Positions 24,046 to 31,489 of a stretch of 49,768 nucleotides of DNA are shown here, piece by piece (within the stretch, counting starts at the first letter, position 1; each line of letters starts with the position of its first letter). The notes under the pieces are model-generated. The model was not told the origin of the DNA, ran no database searches, and saw nothing but the letters and a program-made list of their open reading frames with translations. Position numbers and translations under genes: made by a program. The DNA is taken from contig JAFRPH010000012.1 of assembly GCA_017429205.1 (NCBI GenBank), positions 1 to 49,768 of the forward strand, in the 5' to 3' direction. Source of the stretch: Bacteroidales bacterium. Lineage in GTDB: Bacteria > Bacteroidota > Bacteroidia > Bacteroidales > UBA932.

Positions 24046-25439
24046 CGGGCCATCGCGTTTTCGACGTCGTCGGGGAAGATCGGGAGGCGCTGGGCGCCGA
24101 GCCGGCGGGCGCCGTCCTCCGTCACGAGGACGTCGTCTTCCAGGCGGATGCCGCCGAAGTCGTAGTAGGATTCCAGCTTGTCGAAGTTCACGAAGCCCTT
24201 TCCGGTGCCTTCGCGCTTCCACTGCCCGATGAGGGCGGGGATGAAGTAGATGCCGGGCTCGTCGGTGATGACGTGGCCGGGCTGCAGGCGGCGGGCCATC
24301 CGGAGGCTGCCGAGGCCGAGCTGCTTCGCGCGGGTCTGGTCCGGGTCGTAGCCCACCCAGTTCTCGTTCAGGTCCTCCATGTCGTGGACGTCCAGGCCCA
24401 TGTTGTGGCCCAGGCCGTGCGGCTGGAAGAGGCCGGCGATGCCGAGGGCGACCATCTCGTCCAGGTCGCCGTGCACGAGGCCGAGGGCGGAGAGACCTTC
24501 CAGCATCTTGCGGGCGGTCGCGAGGTGCACCTCGCGGTAAGTGATGCCAGGCTTTACGAGGCTGAAAGCCAGCTCGTTGCAGTCGCAGACGATCTGATAG
24601 ACCTCGCGCTGCTTCGGGGTGAACTTGCCGGAGGTGGGGTATGTGCGGGTGAAGTCGGAGGCGTAGTGCTCGTTGCTCTCCACGCCCGCGTCGATGACCA
24701 TCAGCTTGCCCGGTTCTATGACCTTGTCGTGGATATGGTTGTGCAGGGTTTCGCCGTGCTGGGTGAGGATGGTGGGGAAGGAGACGCCCCAGCCCTCGGC
24801 GAGGGCCACGCCTTCCATCTTGCCCACGATGTCCTGCTCGACGATGCCGAGGCGGATGCTGTCGCGGGCCACGGAATGCATCTTGAAGCCCAGGTCGCAG
24901 GCGGCGTCGATGGCGGCGATCTCCACCGGCTCCTTGATGAGGCGCATCGAAATGATGGCCTTCGTCAGGGGCTCGGAGACGCCCAGGTCAATGCGGGCGC
25001 GGCCGATCATCTCCATCAGCCGGAGCTTGTTGAAGTAGCGCGAAGGCGCGATGTAATGGACCTTCCGGCCGGCCTTGATGGCGGCCTTCACGGCCTTGTC
25101 CACCTGCGCGTACGGGGCGGAGTTGGCGACGCCCACGAGGGCCGCCTTGGACGCGACCGTGGGCTGCGGGCCCATCCAGATGATGTCGCCGATCTCGACG
25201 TCATCGGCATAGATGGTCTCCTCGCCGCTGTCGATGTCCAAGATGGCGGCGTACATCGGGTCGTCCAGGCCCATATAGTAGAGCCAGGTGCTGTCCTGGC
25301 GCCATTTGTAGCAGTTGTCCTTGTACTGGGCGGGCGCCTCGGCGTTGCCCACCAGCAGGATGACCCCGCTCTCGCCCGCTCCGCGCATCTTCTCGAGGAG
25401 CGTCCGGCGGCGGTTCACATATACATCTTTCGCAAACAT
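24042..25439 (-). CDS. M24B metallopeptidase, Xaa-Pro aminopeptidase type (paralogue 1)
   Basis: 465 residues. An aminopeptidase-P N-terminal domain (~1-160) precedes the pita-bread catalytic domain. Metal ligands are visible in order: two Asp in VIDAGVESNEHYASDFTRT, His in PHGLGHNMGLDVHD, Glu in DEPGIYF and Glu in GGIRLEDD. These enzymes remove an N-terminal residue before proline, or split X-Pro dipeptides, in the cytoplasm. A second gene of the same family lies at 39757-41142. A TATATTTG -7 box (25469-25462) gives a short leader. The FNT-like gene follows in the same operon. Confidence 0.9.
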   Translation of the reverse strand: MFAKDVYVNRRRTLLEKMRGAGESGVILLVGNAEAPAQYKDNCYKWRQDSTWLYYMGLDDPMYAAILDIDSGEETIYADDVEIGDIIWMGPQPTVASKAALVGVANSAPYAQVDKAVKAAIKAGRKVHYIAPSRYFNKLRLMEMIGRARIDLGVSEPLTKAIISMRLIKEPVEIAAIDAACDLGFKMHSVARDSIRLGIVEQDIVGKMEGVALAEGWGVSFPTILTQHGETLHNHIHDKVIEPGKLMVIDAGVESNEHYASDFTRTYPTSGKFTPKQREVYQIVCDCNELAFSLVKPGITYREVHLATARKMLEGLSALGLVHGDLDEMVALGIAGLFQPHGLGHNMGLDVHDMEDLNENWVGYDPDQTRAKQLGLGSLRMARRLQPGHVITDEPGIYFIPALIGQWKREGTGKGFVNFDKLESYYDFGGIRLEDDVLVTEDGARRLGAQRLPIFPDDVENAMAR

Positions 25440-25450
25440 ATGGTAAGGTT

Positions 25451-25482
25451 TTTGTTTCCCACAAATATAATCAATATCTTCG
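25451..25482 (+). promoter_or_regulatory. Promoter of the DUF456 gene, leaderless geometry
   Basis: TTTG (25451-25454), 20-nt spacer, TATCTTCG (25475-25482). The GTG start at 25487 is only 4 nt downstream, close to the expected transcription start. It interleaves with the divergent -7 box at 25469-25462. Confidence 0.65.
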
Positions 25483-25486
25483 CAAA

Positions 25487-25981
25487 GTGGAAACCTTTAT
25501 CGCCATACTCGCCCTCCTGCTGGGCGTTGTCGGCATCGTCGGAAGCATCGCTCCCGGCCTGCCCGGTCCGCCCCTGAGTTGGGTGGGCCTGCTGCTGATC
25601 TATATCTGGGGCGGCGGCACCGACGGCGCCGGCAACGAGATGTCCTTGACCTTCCTCCTCGTCTGGCTGGCGGTCACCATCGTCATCACCATCATCGACT
25701 ATGTGGTCCCGGCATACTTCACGAAACTCACCGGCGGCTCCAAGGCCGGCGGCTGGGGCGCCATCATCGGCCTGTTCGCGGGCCTCATCGTCCCGCCCGT
25801 CGGAATGATCGTCGGCTCTCTCCTCGGCGCCTTCATCGCGGAGCTCGTCGTGGCGCAGAAGGACACCGCCACCTCCATCAAATCGGCCCTCGGCGCCTTC
25901 CTGGGCTTCCTATTCGGCACCGGCGCCAAACTCGTCGCCGCAGGCCTGATGCTCTTCTACATCTTCGTCTACGCCTTCTAG
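25487..25981 (+). CDS. DUF456 membrane protein
   Basis: 164 residues starting at GTG 25487. Glycine-rich hydrophobic helices at about 3-24, 28-44, 55-75, 90-120 and 135-163. The N-terminal SIAPGLPGPPLSWVGLLLIY and the central GGSKAGGWGAIIGLFAGLIV are hallmarks of DUF456, a family of small inner-membrane proteins with glycine-zipper-like repeats and unknown function. No ATG is available without losing the conserved first helix, and the promoter lies 4 nt upstream, so the mRNA is probably leaderless. Confidence 0.8.
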   Translation: METFIAILALLLGVVGIVGSIAPGLPGPPLSWVGLLLIYIWGGGTDGAGNEMSLTFLLVWLAVTIVITIIDYVVPAYFTKLTGGSKAGGWGAIIGLFAGLIVPPVGMIVGSLLGAFIAELVVAQKDTATSIKSALGAFLGFLFGTGAKLVAAGLMLFYIFVYAF

Positions 25982-26197
25982 ACCGGCCCGCGGGTACCCG
26001 CCTGCAGGTAACGTCCCGGAAACAGGGACGTCACTGGCATTGACGGCCATTTTTGCTGGTAACGTCCGAAAAAACGGGACGTCACCCGCACTTGCGGCCA
26101 GCAGGGAGATTTGTCCGGTGTCCGTATCGGTCCCGTCGATGGACCGGTGCGAGCACCTGGATGCAAGGGGCGCCCATCGCTGGAGGGTTGAACCGTG
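25982..26197. repeat. Convergent intergenic region with two tandem 42-nt hairpin repeats
   Basis: Copies at 26007-26048 and 26058-26099, period 51, share GGTAACGTCC, GGGACGTCAC and CGGCC. Each folds into an ACGTCC/GGACGT hairpin. A third, unrelated dyad CGGTCC-7-GGACCG lies at 26128-26146. The region lies between convergent genes and may act as a terminator or as a REP-like element. Confidence 0.6.
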
Positions 26198-27427
26198 TCA
26201 GGCCTCCTGCGGGATTTCTTTTCCGCCGATGAAGACGCGGGAGACGCGGACGTTGTCGTCGAAGAGGACGATGTCCGCGTCGCAGCCGGGGGCGAGGCGG
26301 CCCTTGGCGGGGAGGCCGAGGATGCGGGCGGGGGTGGCGGTCATCATCCGGACGGCGTCCGGGATGCCGGCGGCGAGACCTGATGCGGGGTCCGATGCGG
26401 TGCCCGCGGCGGGGTCTGCCGCGGCGCCCGCGAGGGCGCGGGCCATCGTGCGGACGAGGCGGTCCGTCGTCGCGACGGAGCCCGCGAGGCCGCCGCGGTC
26501 CGGCCGCAGCGCCACACCGTTTTCCACGATGAACTTCAGTCCGTTTTCCAGACTGCCCTGGATGTATTCGCCGTCGGGCAGGCCGGTTGCGCGGATGGAG
26601 TCCGTGCAGAGGACCACGCGGTCCGGGCCTTTGAGGCGGTACACCATCCGGAGGAGATCGTCCGGCAGGTGGACGCCGTCAGCAATCACCTCGATGTCGA
26701 AGTCTTGCAGATAGCCAGCCTCCACGGCCCCGGCGTAGCGGCTGTAGCCGCGCTTGGACACCGTGGACATGGCGCAATAGAAGTGCGTCATCAGGGAATA
26801 GCCGTGGCGGAAGGCCTCTTCGCAAACGGCGCAGGAGGCGTCGGTATGGGCGACGGCGGCGACGATGCCGCGGCGCTTCAACTCCTCGCCGAGCCCCATC
26901 GCTCCTTCCACTTCGGGCGCGGCGCTGATGCGGACGATTTCGGGATAGGCCTCCAACAACGGGAGATAGTTCTCCGGCAGGGGAAGCTTCAGCAGCGACG
27001 CGTCCTGCGCCCCCGCCTTGGACGGCGCGAAGAACGGCCCTTCGAAATGAAGCCCCAGGAACTGCGCCCCGCCGGTATTCAGCGGCAGCGCTTCACGATA
27101 GGCGCGCACGGCCCGTTCATAGTCCGCGAAGGAGGCCGTCGCCAGGGACGGGGCCATCGCCGTGGTTCCGTGCCGGGCGTGCCGCCGGGCCGGTTCCAGG
27201 TACGCTTCCACCGTCCCGTCCAGGAAGTCGTGCCCCCAGCCGCCATGGACATGCATGTCGATGAATCCCGGGGAGACAAACTGGCCCCCGGCATCGACCC
27301 GGAGCCCTTCCGGCGCGTCAGCCTCGGGGATGATGGCATCGATCCGGCCGTCCCGGACCACCAGCGCGAGCCCGGTCCGGACACCTTCGGGCAGCAGGAA
27401 CCGCCCGCCTGTGAAAACGAGTGTCAT
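26198..27427 (-). CDS. nagA: N-acetylglucosamine-6-phosphate deacetylase
   Basis: 409 residues of the amidohydrolase fold, making glucosamine-6-phosphate and acetate. Visible sites are DMHVHG, the metal-binding Glu in LHFEGPFF, His in AVAHTDAS, His in THFYCAMS (often HLFNAM) and the catalytic Asp in LCTDSIRATG. It extends the sialic-acid route (ManNAc, GlcNAc, GlcNAc-6-P) although it is not in that operon. An Ala/Asp/Pro-rich insertion (GAAADPAAGTASDPASGLAAG, residues ~335-355) encoded by near-repeats interrupts a surface loop before IPDAVRMM. The start overlaps the stop of the upstream C69 gene by one base (TAATG). Confidence 0.92.
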   Translation of the reverse strand: MTLVFTGGRFLLPEGVRTGLALVVRDGRIDAIIPEADAPEGLRVDAGGQFVSPGFIDMHVHGGWGHDFLDGTVEAYLEPARRHARHGTTAMAPSLATASFADYERAVRAYREALPLNTGGAQFLGLHFEGPFFAPSKAGAQDASLLKLPLPENYLPLLEAYPEIVRISAAPEVEGAMGLGEELKRRGIVAAVAHTDASCAVCEEAFRHGYSLMTHFYCAMSTVSKRGYSRYAGAVEAGYLQDFDIEVIADGVHLPDDLLRMVYRLKGPDRVVLCTDSIRATGLPDGEYIQGSLENGLKFIVENGVALRPDRGGLAGSVATTDRLVRTMARALAGAAADPAAGTASDPASGLAAGIPDAVRMMTATPARILGLPAKGRLAPGCDADIVLFDDNVRVSRVFIGGKEIPQEA

Positions 27428-29214
27428 TATTCCTTGACTTTCAGGACTTCGCCGGCCTCACGGGCGACGGTTTCTTTCCAAAGCTCGGTGTACCCCGGCT
27501 GCTCGACCTTGGCAGGCTGGCCCTGAGTGTATTCGGAGTGCTGGAAGGAGCCGTCTTCGTTCTGCGGCTTCACGTTGCCGTCGATGAACTTGACGAGGAG
27601 TTCCTCTTCCAGGGCCACCCAGGCGTCGAACTGGTCCTGCGCCGTCCGGACGGAGTAGTCCGTGACGTAGCGCGCCACCTTGGCGAACGGCTTGCGGGAC
27701 ACCATCACGTCGCGCTTGGAGGACAGCTTGTCCTGCAGCTTGACCGCGATCTGGTTGTACAGCACCACGGCGGCGCTGTCCACGCTGTGCGTCTTGCGCT
27801 CCATCTGCTCGGTCTCGAACGCGTCGATCTTCTTCCGCACGTGCGGGGCCATGATGTTGTACATCTTGTAGCAGGCGTTCGAGATGCGGTTGTTCATCCA
27901 GAAGGAGGCGGTGGGAGAGTAGTGAAGCAGGTCGCCGTTGCCCACGCGGAAGCATTCCGGGACCTTGGTGATGGAGGTGTAAATCGGGGTCACATAGGAA
28001 GTGGCCGCATCGTCCGTGCCGAACCAAAGGATGCCGCCCACCTCGTCGGGGACGTAGTCGCGGGCCTGGCCCACCATCCAGAAGCCGGTCTGCTGGGTGG
28101 CGATGGCGCGCTCGTTGAGGTAGGTGCCGCCCTCGGCCTTGTACTCCATCGGACGCCAACGGTAGGGCAGGGCGTTGCCGCCCGCGCCGATGTCCTGCGT
28201 CATATCCATCGGCGTACCCTCGTAGTGGTCGCGCATCACGTCGGCCACCGCTTTCACGGTGACCTTTTCCCGCGGGTAGATGAACAGGGGCAGGTCGCCG
28301 TCCAGGTTGTAGCCCATCGCGTAGTCCAGGAAGTCGGAGGCGTCCCGGGTGACGGCCTTCCCTTGGGCGTCATAGTAGGAGAACCAGCCGCTGGAAAGAA
28401 TGTTGAAGGCGCTCCAGACGCGGGCGTCGCAGCCGCGGACGGTGCCGAAGTCCGCCGGCCCGTAGGCCTTCTTGAAGCTGAACTCCTCGTCGGCGCCGTC
28501 GAAATAGCCCTTGCGTCGGGCGAAGGAGATGACGTCCTTGGCATAGAGGCAGTTGTCCGGGTCGTTTAGGGGGAAGGCGCCGATGCGGGCCTGGTTGGCG
28601 TGGGCGCAGATGGCGCCGTCCGGCACGCGGAGGGCGACCCACACGATGCCCTTGTCGGCGTTGACCCCGTTGCGGATGTTCGTCCCCTTGCCGATGAGCT
28701 CCATAATCCAGGCCTCGTTCTTGTCGGCGACAGAGAAGGTCTCGCCCTCGGAGGCGTAGCCGTATTCATTCGCGAGGTCCACGATGACGGAAATGGCTTC
28801 CCGGGCGGTGGAGGCGCGCTGCAGGGCGATGTAGATGAGGGAGCCGTAGTCGATGCGGCCCCGGCGGTCCATCAGCTCCTCGCGGCCGCCCCAGGTGGTC
28901 TCGGTGATGATGACCTGCTTCTCGTTCATATTGCCCACGGTCTGGAACGTATGGGGGACCTGGTCGATGTCGCCGAGGTACTTCCCGCTGTCCCAGTCAT
29001 ACACCTTGAGCATCGACCCGGCCTTCCAGTCCGCGGCGGGATGGTAGTACAGCTCGCCGAACAGGTAGTGGGAGTCCGCCGCGTAGGTGACCAGGGTGGA
29101 GCCGTCCTTGCTGGCGCCCTTGGTGATGATGACATTCGTGCAAGTATTGCCTTCCAGCGCGGGAATCAGGAAAAAAAGCGCGGAAAGGAGGAGAGTCAGG
29201 TGCGGTTTATGCAT
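27427..29214 (-). CDS. C69-family dipeptidase (PepD-like), secreted
   Basis: 595 residues from ATG 29214 (the upstream TTG at 29235 is not needed). Signal peptide MHKPHLTLLLSALFFLIPAL is followed by GNTCTNVIITKG, where Cys is the expected N-terminal nucleophile of this Ntn-hydrolase family after processing. Other conserved parts are the KDGSTLVTYAADSH block, ETTWGGREEL and the long central region ending WFGTDDAATSYVTPIY. Broad-specificity dipeptidases of this family in Bacteroidetes work in the periplasm. Co-transcribed with nagA (one-base overlap). Confidence 0.88.
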   Translation of the reverse strand: MHKPHLTLLLSALFFLIPALEGNTCTNVIITKGASKDGSTLVTYAADSHYLFGELYYHPAADWKAGSMLKVYDWDSGKYLGDIDQVPHTFQTVGNMNEKQVIITETTWGGREELMDRRGRIDYGSLIYIALQRASTAREAISVIVDLANEYGYASEGETFSVADKNEAWIMELIGKGTNIRNGVNADKGIVWVALRVPDGAICAHANQARIGAFPLNDPDNCLYAKDVISFARRKGYFDGADEEFSFKKAYGPADFGTVRGCDARVWSAFNILSSGWFSYYDAQGKAVTRDASDFLDYAMGYNLDGDLPLFIYPREKVTVKAVADVMRDHYEGTPMDMTQDIGAGGNALPYRWRPMEYKAEGGTYLNERAIATQQTGFWMVGQARDYVPDEVGGILWFGTDDAATSYVTPIYTSITKVPECFRVGNGDLLHYSPTASFWMNNRISNACYKMYNIMAPHVRKKIDAFETEQMERKTHSVDSAAVVLYNQIAVKLQDKLSSKRDVMVSRKPFAKVARYVTDYSVRTAQDQFDAWVALEEELLVKFIDGNVKPQNEDGSFQHSEYTQGQPAKVEQPGYTELWKETVAREAGEVLKVKE

Positions 29215-29252
29215 CGTATTTGGGGGTTTGTTCAATTATTGTTAATTTTGCC

Positions 29253-29272
29253 TGCTTGCAAGCATTTGCAAA
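29253..29272. promoter_or_regulatory. Paired palindromes in a divergent promoter region
   Basis: TGCTTGCAAGCA (29253-29264, perfect 12-bp palindrome) is followed at once by TTTGCAAA (29265-29272). A -7-like TAATTTTG at 29243-29250 points to the plus-strand gene. Candidate operator between the C69 gene and the small secreted protein. Confidence 0.4.
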
Positions 29273-29293
29273 TTTATGAAAATTTATCAAGGG

Positions 29294-29737
29294 ATGAAAC
29301 ACATATGGATCCTGGCGGCGGCCCTCCTTCTCGGGCCCGTCGCCCTGCGCGCCCAGAACCAGGGGCCCCAGACGGACGAGCAGAAAGAGAAGCAGTTGCT
29401 GGAGTTCATCGACAAGGAAGTCAAGCGCCTGTCGGACCAGCTCCAGCTCGAATACTGGCAGGAGTTCTACGTGGACTCCACCCTCACCCACGACTATCAC
29501 GCCCTCCAGGAGGAGCTGGAAGAGCTCCAGAAGACGAAGGTCGGCAACGCCGACATCTACCAGAGCGTGCAGGACAAGTGGATGCAGCAGATCGACGACT
29601 CCTACCACCGTTTCTTCAACGACGAGCAGTGGAAGAAATACTGGAAATCCACCGGCCAGCGCAACCAGAAAGCCCGCGACAAGCGCAAGGCCAAGGCGGA
29701 AAAAGCCTCGGCCGAGCTCAAAAACGCAGGAAAATAG
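29294..29737 (+). CDS. Small secreted helical protein, function unknown
   Basis: 147 residues from ATG 29294 (ATG 29276 gives a poorer signal peptide). Signal MKHIWILAAALLLGPVALRAQ. The mature protein is charged and helical, with a heptad-like central part (YHALQEELEELQKTK), aromatic residues in QLEYWQEFYVD and FFNDEQWKKYWKS, and a Lys/Ala-rich tail. No family is recognised by eye; the layout is similar to periplasmic helical chaperone-like proteins, which is only a resemblance. It is separated from pheS by 33 nt, and a separate promoter lies between them. Confidence 0.6.
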   Translation: MKHIWILAAALLLGPVALRAQNQGPQTDEQKEKQLLEFIDKEVKRLSDQLQLEYWQEFYVDSTLTHDYHALQEELEELQKTKVGNADIYQSVQDKWMQQIDDSYHRFFNDEQWKKYWKSTGQRNQKARDKRKAKAEKASAELKNAGK

Positions 29738-29738
29738 T

Positions 29739-29746
29739 TATCTTTG
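29739..29746 (+). promoter_or_regulatory. -7 box TATCTTTG of pheS
   Basis: TATCTTTG starts 2 nt after the previous stop codon and ends 24 nt before ATG 29771. Confidence 0.6.
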
Positions 29747-29770
29747 CGGGATTTTAGACGAAAACAAGGT

Positions 29771-30805
29771 ATGAAAGAAGCGATCGAACAGATCCAGAAA
29801 GAGCTGGCCGAACTCAAGGCCGCCTCGCAGAAAGAAGTGGAGGACGCCCGCGTCCGTCTGCTGGGAAAGAAAGGATCCATCACCGCGCTGATGGAGCAGT
29901 TCCGCTCCATCGCCCCGGAGCTCAAGCGCGAATATGGCCAGAAGCTCAACGAGCTCAAGAAGGCCGCCACCGCCAAGATCGAGGAACTCAAGGAGCAGGC
30001 CGCAGCCGCTGCCGTGGAGCTGGCCCCGAAGCAGGACCTCTCCATGCCGGGCGACCCCTTCGAGCTGGGTTCCCGCCATCCCGTCTCCATCGTCCGCCAG
30101 GAAATCGTGGACATCTTCCGCAAGTTCGGCTACGACGTGGCCGAAGGCCCGGAGATCGAGGACGACTGGCACGTGTTCGAGGCGCTCAACTTCCCGCCGA
30201 ACCACCCCGCCCGTGAGATGCAGGACACCTTCTTCGTGTCCAACGGCCACCTGAATCCGCTCCTCCTCCGCACCCACACCTCTTCCGTGCAGGTGCGCAC
30301 GATGGAATCCCAGCCCCTGCCGATTCGCGTGGTCTGCCCGGGCCGCGTGTTCCGCAACGAAGCCATCAGCGCCCGCGCGCACTGCATCTTCCACCAGGTG
30401 GAGGGCCTCTATATCGACAAGAACGTCACCTTCGCGGACCTCAAGCAGGCCATCCTCCTGTTCGCCCGCGAAATGTTCGGCCCGGACACGCAGATCCGGA
30501 TGCGTCCTTCCTACTTCCCGTTCACCGAACCCTCCGCGGAGGTCGACGTGAGCTGCAACATCTGCCACGGAAAGGGCTGCAACATCTGCAAGGGCACCGG
30601 CTGGCTCGAGATCATGGGCTGCGGCATGGTGGACCCGAACGTCCTCGAGGCCAGCGGCATCGACTCCAAGGTCTACAGCGGCTTCGCCTTCGGTATGGGC
30701 GTGGAACGCATCGCGATGCTCAAGTGGCAGGTCAACGACCTCCGCCACTACTTCGAGAACGACATGCGCTTCCTGAAGGAGTTCGCTACCGCGACGGAAG
30801 TCTAG
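29771..30805 (+). CDS. pheS: Phenylalanyl-tRNA synthetase alpha subunit
   Basis: 344 residues from ATG 29771 (the TTG at 29744 is rejected). An N-terminal coiled-coil (~1-85) leads to the class II catalytic core: motif 1 region (HPVSIVRQEIVDIFRKFGYD), GPEIEDDWHVFEALNFPPNH, motif 2 (GRVFRNEAISARAHCIFHQV) and motif 3 (GFAFGMGVERIAMLKW). A CNICHGKGCNICKGTGW segment with four Cys is characteristic of the alpha subunit in this lineage. It charges tRNA-Phe together with PheT, whose gene is not in this window. A perfect 24-bp palindrome overlaps the stop codon. Confidence 0.97.
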   Translation: MKEAIEQIQKELAELKAASQKEVEDARVRLLGKKGSITALMEQFRSIAPELKREYGQKLNELKKAATAKIEELKEQAAAAAVELAPKQDLSMPGDPFELGSRHPVSIVRQEIVDIFRKFGYDVAEGPEIEDDWHVFEALNFPPNHPAREMQDTFFVSNGHLNPLLLRTHTSSVQVRTMESQPLPIRVVCPGRVFRNEAISARAHCIFHQVEGLYIDKNVTFADLKQAILLFAREMFGPDTQIRMRPSYFPFTEPSAEVDVSCNICHGKGCNICKGTGWLEIMGCGMVDPNVLEASGIDSKVYSGFAFGMGVERIAMLKWQVNDLRHYFENDMRFLKEFATATEV

Positions 30806-30819
30806 CGCGCTAGACTTCC
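30796..30819. repeat. Perfect 24-bp palindrome across the pheS stop
   Basis: GGAAGTCTAGCG followed by its exact reverse complement CGCTAGACTTCC. The pheS TAG stop (30803-30805) lies inside the left half. There is no T-tract behind it, so it is not a standard terminator. Confidence 0.8.
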
Positions 30820-30905
30820 TGTACAACCCCCGTCGCTGTCGCGCCTGCCCCCAGGGGCATACCGGGGGTGACCCCCGGACCCCCTCCCGGGTTACGTATG
30901 GAATG
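30820..30905. repeat. GC-rich intergenic segment with nested dyads
   Basis: Contains TGCCCC-2-GGGGCA and CCGGGGGT-G-ACCCCCGG (30862-30878). No coding frame is supported. Possibly a dispersed structural element. Confidence 0.45.
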
Positions 30906-30941
30906 AAAATGTGCAAAACAGCATCGTTTTGCACATTTTTT
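30906..30941. terminator. 14-bp inverted repeat, bidirectional terminator
   Basis: AAAATGTGCAAAAC (30906-30919), 6-nt loop, exact complement GTTTTGCACATTTT (30926-30939), then TT. A-tract and T-tract on either side allow termination in both directions. Confidence 0.65.
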
Positions 30942-30955
30942 GTTCTAGGTGAGGC

Positions 30956-31375
30956 ATGAAACACTTCATCCTTTTACTGGCCGCTTTGGCGTTGCTCACG
31001 GCCTGTGGAACGTCCCGCCGGGTATCGGCGGCGGGGGGAACAGAACCGTGGGTGGGCCGGGAAACCGGGGACATCCTGGAGCGGATGGGCACGCCGGACC
31101 GCATCGACCCCGACGGGAAGGGCGGCAGCATCCTGGTGTACGAGTCCGCCCCGGACTACAGCAGCCCGGAGTATGACATCCTGGCTCCGGAGGCGGAAGC
31201 CCGGACGCGGAGATATGCCCATTTCTACCTGGACGACGAAGGCCGCTGCTACCGGGTGGACACGAACCGGCCCCTGCCTGTTCCGTCCCGCTTTTTCCAT
31301 ACCGGTGTCGCGGTCGAATTCTGGTTGGATCTCCTGTGGTCCATCCCCCTTCTCACCCTCATCGCCCTCCTCTGA
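30956..31375 (+). CDS. Small lipoprotein with SmpA/BamE-like motif
   Basis: 139 residues. Lipoprotein signal MKHFILLLAALALLTAC. The mature N-terminus has GDILERMGTPDRIDPDGKGG and ILVYE, resembling the G-x4-LG-x-P-D...W/YxY pattern of the SmpA/OmlA (BamE) fold. A short beta-rich segment follows (RRYAHFYLDDEGRCYRVDTN) and then a C-terminal hydrophobic helix LDLLWSIPLLTLIALL. The lipid anchor plus terminal helix would place both ends at a membrane. Function unknown. It is a single-gene unit bracketed by perfect inverted repeats on both sides. Confidence 0.6.
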   Translation: MKHFILLLAALALLTACGTSRRVSAAGGTEPWVGRETGDILERMGTPDRIDPDGKGGSILVYESAPDYSSPEYDILAPEAEARTRRYAHFYLDDEGRCYRVDTNRPLPVPSRFFHTGVAVEFWLDLLWSIPLLTLIALL

Positions 31376-31382
31376 CGTTCTG

Positions 31383-31423
31383 TACACTGTAAAAAACGTC
31401 CATTGGACGTTTTTTACAGTGTA
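31383..31423. terminator. Perfect 41-bp palindrome, bidirectional terminator
   Basis: 20-bp arms (31383-31402 and 31404-31423) with a single central base. The inner stem ACGTCCA/TGGACGT is flanked by A6 and T6, so either strand shows a hairpin followed by a T-tract. Confidence 0.75.
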
Positions 31424-31424
31424 A

Positions 31425-31457
31425 TGGACAATTCTTTCAAAGAGTTGTCCGTTTTTT
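31425..31457 (+). terminator. Second hairpin upstream of the arabinosidase operon
   Basis: GGACAA (31427-31432) pairs with TTGTCC (31445-31450), with inner CTTT/AAAG pairing, followed by a run of T. It lies just before the promoter at 31460. Confidence 0.45.
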
Positions 31458-31459
31458 CG

Positions 31460-31467
31460 TACCTTTG
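31460..31467 (+). promoter_or_regulatory. -7 box TACCTTTG of the GH146/GH127 operon
   Basis: TACCTTTG ends 22 nt before ATG 31490 and supports that start over the in-frame ATG at 31403, which lies within the palindrome. Confidence 0.6.
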
Positions 31468-31489
31468 GACAGCACTAAAACCACTTGCC

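Noticed and set aside
26007..26099. A CRISPR array
   Set aside because: Only two units, with hairpin repeats and a short non-spacer gap, and no cas genes.
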